The position numbers were made by a program, and so were the translations under genes. A DNA stretch of 64,000 bases from Balaenoptera acutorostrata (taxonomy: Eukaryota; Chordata; Mammalia; Artiodactyla; Balaenopteridae), in the NCBI RefSeq assembly GCF_949987535.1, contig NC_080078.1, positions 23,828,942 through 23,892,941 on the forward strand, given 5' to 3'. The first letter of the stretch is position 1. Each line of letters opens with the position of its first letter. Below the pieces are notes generated by a model. It did not search any database. It was not told the DNA's origin and worked only from the letters and a program-made list of their open reading frames with translations. This document shows positions 55,540 to 64,000 of the stretch, piece after piece.

Positions 55540-55985
55540 TATATAAGTGCCAGAAACTGGAAACAACCCAACAGCAGAGTAAGTAAGTAAATTGTGGCAT
55601 ATTCATACAATGAAATACTACACAGCAGTAACAAAGACTGAACTTCTGTGACATGCAATGACATGAATGCATCTCACAGAGGCAGTGATGACTGAACGTC
55701 AGATACAAAAGAGTACAGATTGTATAACATTTATACAAAGTTCAAGAACAGGCAAACTAATTAATGGTGCTAGAAGTCAGAACAGCGATTACCTTGGGGA
55801 AGGGAAGAGATGGGAAACAACGGGAGCGAGCCTCTGGGGTTCTGGAAATGTTCTCATCTTGATCGGGGTGGTGGTTACATGATGGCATGTGTGTGTGTGC
55901 AGGTGTATGTGAAAATTCATCAAGTACACTTAAGAACTATGCACCTCTCTATAAATATATAACTTCTTACCTTTAAAAAGAAAAA
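55540..55985 (+). mobile_element. old L1 3' fragment
   Basis: ccagaaactggaaacaaccc, cgattaccttggggaaggga and ggtggtggttacatgatggc. Confidence 0.75.
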
Positions 55986-56219
55986 GAAAATGAAAAAGAC
56001 CTAAACCAGAAGCCATAACAGGAAACCTTCTATTTTCCATTCTATTTCTTTCTGTTATACCAGTTGAAAAAAAATGAATGGTTCTGGCAGACAAACATTG
56101 CCAGCTTTCTCACATGTATATCACAGAAAATCTGAGTGGATGAAAGCAAAAACTAGGTGACAACACGACACATTATCTGAATTGAATCGTCTGTCTATGT
56201 GAAGCTGTAAAATGAAATG

Positions 56220-56440
56220 GTTAGGAATCCAGCCCTTGGCATTGGGTATAACTGGGTTTAGTTTCCATCTGCTGACTGTGTGGACTCAGGCAAACCACTT
56301 AACCTCTCTGAGTCTGTTTCCTCATCCATCCAACACTAATAATGCCTCATAGAGTTGTAAGGAGTGAAAAATATGAGGCACATAAATAGCTGTCACCAAG
56401 GAAGTACATTCACTGAACAGAAACTATTATTTACCACTAT
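56220..56440 (+). repeat. MIR SINE
   Basis: caaaccacttaacctctctg and cctcatagagttgtaaggag. Confidence 0.75.
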
Positions 56441-56504
56441 TTCAATTTATGTATAACATAAACTTGGCAGCTTCCACAAGAGATAAGGGTTGGTGGACAA
56501 TGAA

Positions 56505-56930
56505 AGTCAGGCACTGCATCTGCAGCAACATGGATGGACTTAGAGATTATCATAGTAAGTGAAGTAAGTCAGACAGAGAAAGACAAATATGTCACTTATA
56601 TATGGAATCTAAAAAAAATGATACAAATGAACTTATTTGCAAAAGAGAAACAGACTCACAGACATATAAACAAACTTATGGTTACCAAAGGGGAAAGGTG
56701 GGGGGAGGGATAAATTAGGAGTTTGGTATTAGCAGAGACAAACTACTATATATAAGATAGATAGACGACAAGGTCCTACTATGTAGCACAGGGAACTATA
56801 TTAATATCTTGTAATAAACTATAGTGGAAAAGAATCTGAAAATATATGTGTATATATACATACATATGTGTATATATATGTATGTATATATATATATGAG
56901 AAACTGAATGACTTTTTAATGACTTTTTAA
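56505..56930 (+). mobile_element. L1 3' fragment
   Basis: tgcagcaacatggatggact, cacttatatatggaatctaa and gtcctactatgtagcacagg, then a TATATG-rich run at 56845-56900. Confidence 0.8.
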
Positions 56931-57177
56931 AAATGGATGACAGTAAAGTATGGAGAATAAAAGAACAAACATTACCAAATACTAATCTTTTTCATATTAA
57001 TTCGAGATTTGTGTTTATTTTCTCAAGGAAATAATACATGACTGGTAGAGCAGAAGCTCTCAAGCCTCCCCCCAGCCCAGTTTCCCACCTCCGCCCCGCC
57101 CCTTCTCTGTCTGGAAACCAGCACTATCATGAACTTGGTGGGTGACTTTCCATTTCATATTGTTAATACTTTGACCA

Positions 57178-57600
57178 CTGTTAGGGGTTGAATTATGTCC
57201 CTGGTAAAAGAAACATTGAAGTCCTTAACCTCTGGTATCTCAGAATATGACCTTATTAGGATATAGGATCTTTAAACAGGTAATCAAGTTAGAATGAGGT
57301 CATTAAGGCAGCCTTAGTCCAATGTGACTGTTGTCCTTATTAGCAGCAGAACTTTGGAGGCAGACATGCACACGCGAGAAGTATGTGAAGAGACATTGGG
57401 AAGGTGCCATGAGAAGATCGGAGTTATCCTGCCACAGGCCAAGGATCACCAGAAGTTGGAAGAGGCAAGTGAGGACCCTTCCCCTACAGGCATCAGAGGG
57501 ACCATTACCCTGCCGACACCTTGATTTCAGACTTCCAGCCTGCAGGACTGTGAGACAATAAATTTCTGTTAAGCCATCCAGTGTGTGGTACCTTCAGCCT
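57178..57600 (+). mobile_element. MaLR-type (MLT1-like) LTR
   Basis: gttaggggttgaattatgtc ... tatctcagaatatgacctta ... gagacaataaatttctgtta. Confidence 0.75.
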
Positions 57601-57949
57601 GCATCGCCGAAGTCCACTGAGAACAAAATCAGCCCTCCCCCCACCCCACCCCTGCATTTGAGAATGGCTGAGTTAAACTGAGATTAACACGGGAGATCTA
57701 AAAGGGGTTTTCCAACTCTCCAAGTCCACGATATAAAGAAAAATTTACAGGAAAAAAAAAAAAAGAAAAAGAAAGAGAAAAGAGGTGAGACCTTTTCATT
57801 AAAGAGAAAGAAGTGGACATCTTGGATGAAAGTGAAATCTAAGTTAGGAAGTGAAATGGATGTACTTCTGAGACGTAATAACACTTGCCTACTTGGAATC
57901 AGGCAGCGTGAGCAAGACGTGCATACACTTGCTCAATCTCCACTCGTTT

Positions 57950-58075
57950 TGGCGTGGGGACTCTTCATGCTCTCATTTTACAGATAAGCAAGTTGAGGCT
58001 CAGGAGTCAGTAACTTCTCTGAGTTCTCACGGACAGTAAGCAGGGACAGGAATTTGCATATAAGTTTCTTAACGA
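57950..58075 (-). repeat. MIR SINE fragment
   Basis: tctcattttacagataagca followed by aagttgaggctcaggagtca. Confidence 0.6.
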
Positions 58076-58294
58076 CTACGCTTGACCGTCTCCCACCCAG
58101 ACTGACTCCCTCACTTTTTAATTTACTTATTTAACCACTGACATATCTTGAACAATCAATGAAGATTGCTCAAGCAGAAAGGGAAATAAGGGCAGAGGGT
58201 TTTCCCCTACTTAAGATAGAAAATAAAAACAACACAATTCTGATTCATGTAAAAAGAAGCCTTCTTTGCAGAAAGAAAAACAATAAACAAGCTG

Positions 58295-59763
58295 GATAAA
58301 AGGAGGCAAGAATTGGTATAAAGACAGACAAACAGACCAACGGAACAGAGTAGAGAGTCCAGAAATTAACCCTTGCATATAGGGTCAAATGATTTTCAAC
58401 AAGGAAGCCAAAACCATTCTACAAGGAAAGGACAGCCTTTTCAACAAATGCTGTTGGGAAAACTGGATATCTACATGCCAGAGAATGAAGTTGGACTCCT
58501 ACCTTATACCATATACAAAAAGTGACTCAAAATGGATCAAAAAGACCCAAAGCTAAGACCTAAAACTATAAAACTCTTAGAAGAAAACAGGGGGAAAGAT
58601 TCATGACCTTGGATTGGCAATGATTTCTTGATTTGACACCAAAAGTACAGGCAACCAAAGTAAAAATAGACAAATTGGACTACATCAAAATTTAAAACTT
58701 CTGTGCATCAAAGGAGAATCGGAAGAGTGAAGAGACAACCTGTGGAATGGAAGAAAATAATTGCAAATCATATATCTGTTTAGGAATTAATATCCAGAAT
58801 ATATGAAGAACTACAACTCAACAACACACACACACAAATACAAATAACCAGATTTAAAAATAGGCAAAGGACTTGCATAGTCATTTCTCCAGGAGATATA
58901 CAGATACCCAACAAATAGATGAAAAGATGCTCAACATCATTAATCATACAAAACCACAATGAGATATCACCTCATATCCATTAGGATGGCCACTCTCCGA
59001 AAAAAGCAGAAAATAGCATGTGTTGGTAAAGATGTAGAGAAACTGCAACCCTGTACATTGTTGGTAGGAATGTAAAATGGAGCACCTGCCATGGAAAACA
59101 GTATGGCAGCTCCCCAAAAAATTAAAAATAGAACTACCATGTGATTCAGCAGTCCCACTTCTGAGTATATCCCCAAAAGAATTAAAAGCAGGGTCTCAAA
59201 GAGATATATGTACACCCATATTCATAGCAGCATTATGCACAAGAGCCAAAAGTGGGAGCAACCCGTGTCCATCAATAGATGAATGGATAGGACTTCCCTG
59301 GTGGCACAGTGGCTAAGAATCCGCCTGCCAATGCAGGGGACACAGGTTCGAGCCCTGGTCTGGGAAGATCCCACAGGCCGTGGAGCAGCTAAGCCCGTGT
59401 ACCACAACTACTGAGCCTGCGCTCTACAGCCTGTGAGCCACAACTACTGAGCCCACATGCCACAGCTACTGAAGCCCGTGTGCCTAGAGCCCGTGCTCTG
59501 CAACAAGAGAAGCCACCGCAATGAGAAGCCCATGCACCACTCGAAGGGTAGCCCCCGCTCGCCACAACTAGAGAAAGCCCGCGTGCAGCAATGAAGACCC
59601 AACGCAGCCAAAAATAAATAAATTAAATAAATTTTAAAAAAATAGATGAATGGATAAACAAAATGGGGTACAGCCACACAATGGAATATTATTTGGCCTT
59701 AAAAAGGAGAGAAATTCTGACACCTGCTACAACATGGATGAACCTTAAGAATATTATGCCAAG
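58295..59763 (+). mobile_element. L1 ORF2 3' part and 3' UTR, interrupted by SINEs
   Basis: acagaccaacggaacagagt, gctgttgggaaaactggata, ttacatcaaaatttaaaact-like sequence, and cacaatgagatatcacctca are hallmark L1 ORF2 C-terminal/3' phrases. The reading frame is broken. A SINE at 59290-59640 splits it and a second SINE begins at 59764, after which L1 does not resume. Confidence 0.88.
59290..59640 (+). mobile_element. CHR SINE, longer subtype
   Basis: About 350 bp, with three ccacaactactgag-type internal units. Perfect 16-bp duplication aatagatgaatggata at 59274-59289 and 59641-59656. Confidence 0.96.
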
Positions 59764-60106
59764 GGCTTCCCTGGTGGCGCAGTGGTTGAGAATCTGCCTG
59801 CCAATGCAGGGGACACGGGTTCGAGCCCTGGTCTGGGAAGATCCCACATGCCACGGAGCAGCTGGGCCCGTGAGCCACAGCTGCTGAGCCTGCGCGTCTG
59901 GAGCCTGTGCCCCGCAACGGGAGGGGCCGCGATAGAGAAAGGCCCGCGCACCGCGATGAAGGGCGGTCCCCGCACCGCGATGAGGAGTGGCCCCCGCTTG
60001 CCGCAACTGGAGAAAGCCCTCGCACGAACCGAGGACCCAACACAGCCAAAAATAAATAAAATAAATAAATAAATAAATAAGAAAATCCTTTAAAAAAAAA
60101 AAAAAA
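59764..60106 (+). mobile_element. CHR SINE without visible target duplication
   Basis: Head gggcttccctggtggcgcag, A-rich tail ending about 60106. A 24-bp internal tandem duplication lies at 59947-59994. The flanks (attatgccaa / gagtaaaacac) show no duplication. Confidence 0.93.
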
Positions 60107-60686
60107 GAGTAAAACACTAAAGCACTGTGTCTGGGGACAAGGGGAAGAGTAAAAGCTGGAATAAGCTGACTGTGTGAATGTTCTTCTTCCTAATCCCCAA
60201 GTAAGCTACAGAAGCTGTAAAACAAATCAAAATTAGCTACAATAAAAGTGTATTGAATTTTGGAACTGTGCCACTTACTTAAAGCCTCAAAACTAGCACA
60301 ATAAAATCATTAAACGTTCAACATAATATTCATCAAAGCAATAAAAGGAAATTGAAAAACCAACAGCCCTAAATGCACTTCCAATCATACCTGCACTTGA
60401 CAAAGAGCAATGACAAATGTGATACTTTCAACCTACCTCCTCTACCAGGGTGCCAAGGAGCAAAGGAGAAGCAAAACCTAGCGGGGTAAAAGAAATCGAA
60501 GATGATTCCCTCATTTATCCAGAGGAATGCACCTCCCAGGGGCTCCAGAAAAACTAGACCACAGGGCACGGTTTAAAAAAAAGACTCAATAATTCCCCCA
60601 CCTCCACCACAACCGTCTGAAAAGTATTCCATGAACTGGCCCCTGCCTGCCTCTCCCCTTGTCCATCATTCTCTGAATCCGGTTGA

Positions 60687-60960
60687 CCCTTCTTCTGTGA
60701 AGAACCAGATGGTAAATTTTTTAAGCTTTGCAGGCCATATGGTCTCTGTAGCAACTACTCAGCTCTGCCACTGTGGCACAAAAGTAGCCCAAGACAACAC
60801 AAAATTGTTGTTCCAATTTATGGACACCAAAATCTGAATTGTTTCATGTGCCATGAACTATTATTCTTCTTTTGATTTTTTTCTATAATTTAAAACTATA
60901 AAAACCATTCTCAGTTGGAGGAGTTGCATTTGAACTGCGGAGTGAAGTTTGCCTAGCCCT
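60687..60960 (+). mobile_element. MER20-like hAT element, longer subtype
   Basis: accagatggtaaatttttta, aagctttgcaggccatatgg and gaagtttgcctagccctg. Confidence 0.65.
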
Positions 60961-61004
60961 GTACTAAACATGCTGGCCTATCCTGGGTCATGACCTTTGT
61001 ACAT

Positions 61005-61345
61005 GCTGTTCCCTCTGCCTAGAATGCTTTTCCCTCCACTCTTGGCCTGGCTAACTCCTCATTCTTAAGGTGTCAGCTTAAATGCCGCTTTCACAGAGAG
61101 GTCCCCTTTATTTCACCGCATCCTTATATTTCTCCTTGAGTCTCTCTCATAGCATCCTGCCCCTTTTCCCACAGGACTTACCAATTTGTAATTATATATT
61201 AATTTTATGCACTTATTGTTCAAAATGTGTCTTCCACTAGACTGAAAGTTCTGTGAGGGCAGGAGTTGTTCTGTTTTGCTCACTATATCCCCAGGATCTA
61301 GTACCGTGCCTGGCACACAGGAGATACTCATTATTTGTTGACTGA
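61005..61345 (+). mobile_element. L2 LINE 3' end
   Basis: catgctgttccctctgccta, gaaagttctgtgagggcagg and accgtgcctggcacacagga. Confidence 0.85.
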
Positions 61346-61593
61346 ATGAATGAATGTTGTCTCACAAAGTTCTTGTTCATCTCACGCGTTGCCTGGAGCC
61401 CATCTTGGTGGCAGCTACCCTCAGCCAGTGGGAGGGGAAACAAATCTAACTGTGATCCGCTGGGCCACCCTGCGGGGGAGTGGGGAGTGGGGGAGCTTTC
61501 ACTCGGAGCAGCACTTCTTATGCCTAGCTCCATCATTTTGGGCACAAACACATCCCATTTAGAAATTGACGGTTTTAGATCTGCGCAGGCATT

Positions 61594-61722
61594 TTTTGGG
61601 GGGGAGGGGCGGTGCCTGTGCTGCGCAGCACGTGGGATCTTAGTTCCCCATCAGGGATGGAACCAGCACCCCCTGCAGTGGAAGCGAGGAGTCTTAACCA
61701 CTGGACCGCCAAGGAAGTCCCA
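61594..61722 (-). mobile_element. short CHR-type SINE, reverse
   Basis: ctggaccgccaaggaagtcc at the head. Flanks gcgcaggcatt (61583-61593) and gcgcagggatt (61723-61733). Confidence 0.85.
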
Positions 61723-61964
61723 GCGCAGGGATTCTTGAAAAGATAAATTCCCTCGTGGAAAATAACAAGAAATCTCCCAGCGATAGTTCCTTCCTTTTTA
61801 TTTCCTGTTCAGTAATTCAAGTTAACAACCATCTCATCTCAATTAGCGCTAATAGTTCTTCAACACCTCTCTGAATTGGCCACAGTCTCTTTTTCAACGA
61901 GGAGAGAGCAATGCTCCAAGCTCAGAACCTTCACGAGGCCACAACTTATGACCAGAATTTCACA

Positions 61965-62255
61965 ATTTCATTTTGAAATTAACATGCAGTAAAATATTTG
62001 GGGTACATAGTTCTATGAATTTGAACACTTGCATAACCATCACTGCAATCAGGATACAGACAGTTCCATCACTCCCAAAACTCCCTTGTGCCACTCCCTG
62101 TAATCACCCCCTCCTCCCATCCTTAGTCCAACAAGGATCTGTTCTCCATCCCTTTAGTTTTGCCTTTTTCCAAATGTCATATAAATGGAATCACACAGAA
62201 TGTAGCCCTTTGAGACTGGCTTCTTTCATAATCTAGTTAGAATTTAATAACATGG
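61965..62255 (-). mobile_element. L1 fragment, reverse
   Basis: ttgcataaccatcactgcaa, tcaggatacagacagttcca and tcatataaatggaatcacac. Confidence 0.7.
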
Positions 62256-62259
62256 TTTG

Positions 62260-63550
62260 GTTTTCCCTGTATGTATATATGTCTATAAATATATAGTCAC
62301 CTATATCTATAAGGAAGTGATAGAAGTTTTCCATTTACAATAATGTTTCCTTTTAAAATAAATCTATTAGGTTAAAAAGAACAGATAAATAATAGTATTC
62401 ACGGTAAGAAAAGGGGCAACAATTATGAAGGTGGAATGCAAATGACTAAATTTGGGGAAACAATGGACATTATACAATAATGTAATTACATACTCTCTCC
62501 ATCCCCCCCAACACACGCACAAAATACCAGTTGTAATTCTAAGAATTCCTAAAAGGGAAGGAAAAGGAATTTAGAAAGAAGACAGCACTCATTCCCAGGC
62601 ATCTCATTTGAGCCAAGCCCTCATAATTGCAGTGCTAGAAGCTTTGATTCCTTTCAGGCACCTGATCTTGGAAAGGCAATTCCCATACAAAGAACGAAGG
62701 CCACCACACGTCTGGGAGCCGTTGCCCAGGCATCAGGCCATGCACTCACACACATCCACGTTTCAGCAGAGACGTAGATTTTCTTTGCTCACAATTGCCT
62801 TGCTGTTCTTTCTGGGCTGGTCACGTTAGCTTAACGATTACTTTGGCTGTCATCATCGAAACCGCTGTAAACAAATGCTTTAGAATCCTTTTTCTGGGGA
62901 AAGCTCAGGACAAGGAAATAAAGACAAGGAAATCAGTCTCTTTAAAGCATGTGAGGGCAAAACCTTCAATCACCCATTTAACAACATCTTCCCAGAACTA
63001 AATATTTGTTAGCGTGCGTCCCATGAGGCTTCTCAGAGACTGTTTCTGCCTTTGACTCAGGCACGTTCAATGCCACACATTGGATCCCTCAGAAAATAAG
63101 GTCTGGTTTGCTATGAATAGAAGAGGAAATATAAATATAACAAAACGGGTACATTTTGTCTTTTTTCATGTTTTCCCTTCAACAAGGAATTTACTAAATT
63201 TTCAAGACACTTAATTCCCGAGGAACGATCATTATATTTTATGAATGCCAAAAGAATACAAGATTTTTAGCTTGTTAAGCACATGAGAAAGTGTCAAAGA
63301 CTAGAAAATAAACTTGAATTTTAACCTTACAAAGGGCATCACCTTGACATGGCAAAAATCTATCCAAAGAATGGTCTAATGGGCTGCATTTAGCAATGAG
63401 GTAGCCGATGCCTCTTATAACACCAAATGAAGATGAGTTCTAATATATTTTTAAAATAAGACTTGGGAAACTTGGGTTGATAGATTTGGCAAATGTCACC
63501 AATTAATCTCCATGAGGAAATTTCAAGAAAAAGAGTGGGATGATTTTATA
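62260..63550. other. nothing recognised
   Basis: AT-rich sequence without a gene or a repeat family that I recognise. Confidence 0.4.
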
Positions 63551-63555
63551 TATTT

Positions 63556-63891
63556 TTTTTTCATAAATTAATTTATTTATTTGTTTATTTTTGGCTGCAT
63601 TGGGGCTTTGTTGCTGCGCGCGGGCTTTCTTTAGTTGCAGTGAGCGGGGGCTACTCTTTGTTGCGGTGCGTGGGCTTCTCACTGCAGTGGCTTCTCTTGT
63701 TGCAGAGCACAGACTCTAGGTGCGCGGGCTTCAGTAATTGTGGCACATGGGCTCTAGAGTGCAGGCTCTGTAGTTGTGGCGCACGGGCTTAGTTGTTCCG
63801 CGGCATGTGGAATCTTCCCGGACCAGGGCTCAAACCCATGTCCCCTACATTGGCAGGCAGATTCTCAACCACTGCGCCACCAGGGAAGTCC
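63556..63891 (-). mobile_element. full-length CHR SINE, reverse
   Basis: Head ending ccaccagggaagtccc at 63891, CpG-rich body and TTTATTTATT tail from about 63565. Only a weak tatat flank is shared. Confidence 0.93.
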
Positions 63892-64000
63892 CTATATGGA
63901 TGTTTTGAAGCCCTTCGAATCTCATTACACTAGCTGATACCTCCTCTTTTACTTCTCTCCTTTCTTGGTGGGAATTCTCTGGACTAAACCCTTCCCAACA

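Larger units (their letters stand above)
53338..64000. other. sequence upstream of the first TMC5 coding exon
   Basis: No coding gene recognised. Filled by MLT1-like LTRs, L1 fragments, four CHR-type SINEs, MIR, L2 and MER20-like sequence. It may include a 5' UTR intron of TMC5. No CpG island or clear promoter was seen. Confidence 0.5.

Overview
This is vertebrate nuclear DNA from a mammal, very probably a whale or dolphin. The genes have short exons with GT/AG boundaries inside long introns. More than a dozen copies of one tRNA-Glu-derived SINE, many flanked by perfect target-site duplications, read in the style of the cetartiodactyl CHR family (head around CTTCCCTGGTGGCGCAGTGG). Ruminant-type Bov-B or Bov-tA sequence was not noticed. 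The cetacean call is an inference from repeat style, not from a search.

Two protein-coding genes lie tail to tail. The last two coding exons of GDE1 (glycerophosphodiester phosphodiesterase 1) are on the + strand at 1728-3358, with a poly(A) signal at 3810. TMC5 (transmembrane channel-like 5) is on the - strand. All 20 of its coding exons could be placed, from the ATG at 53275 down to the stop codon at 11677. Their lengths sum to 3021 nt (1006 codons plus stop), every junction is in phase, and every intron is GT-AG. The order GDE1 -> <- TMC5 matches the arrangement known in human 16p12.3.

Layout: 1-3.8 kb, end of GDE1. 3.8-11.2 kb, intergenic and mostly old repeats (MIR, MER5A-like, an inverted ERV LTR, MaLR LTR, CHR SINEs). 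11.2-53.3 kb, TMC5, whose introns carry LTRs, L1, L2, MIR, hAT-Charlie remnants and SINEs. 53.3-64 kb, sequence upstream of the first coding exon of TMC5, dense in L1 and SINE insertions; non-coding 5' exons or a promoter could not be recognised there.

TMC5 is a multi-pass membrane protein of the TMC family. It has a long Pro/Asp/Tyr/Gly-Ser repeat region at the N-terminus, encoded by one exon, and a conserved TMC core with the CWET signature. GDE1 is a membrane glycerophosphodiesterase. Nothing in the sequence suggests that the two genes act together.

No new biological system was found. The observations most worth checking are a SINE with an apparent 3' transduction (25154-25569), an unexplained 122-codon open frame inside a TMC5 intron (43243-43611), a read-through alternative C-terminus of TMC5, two short perfect tandem duplications, and an orphan inverted SINE head next to a TMC5 exon.
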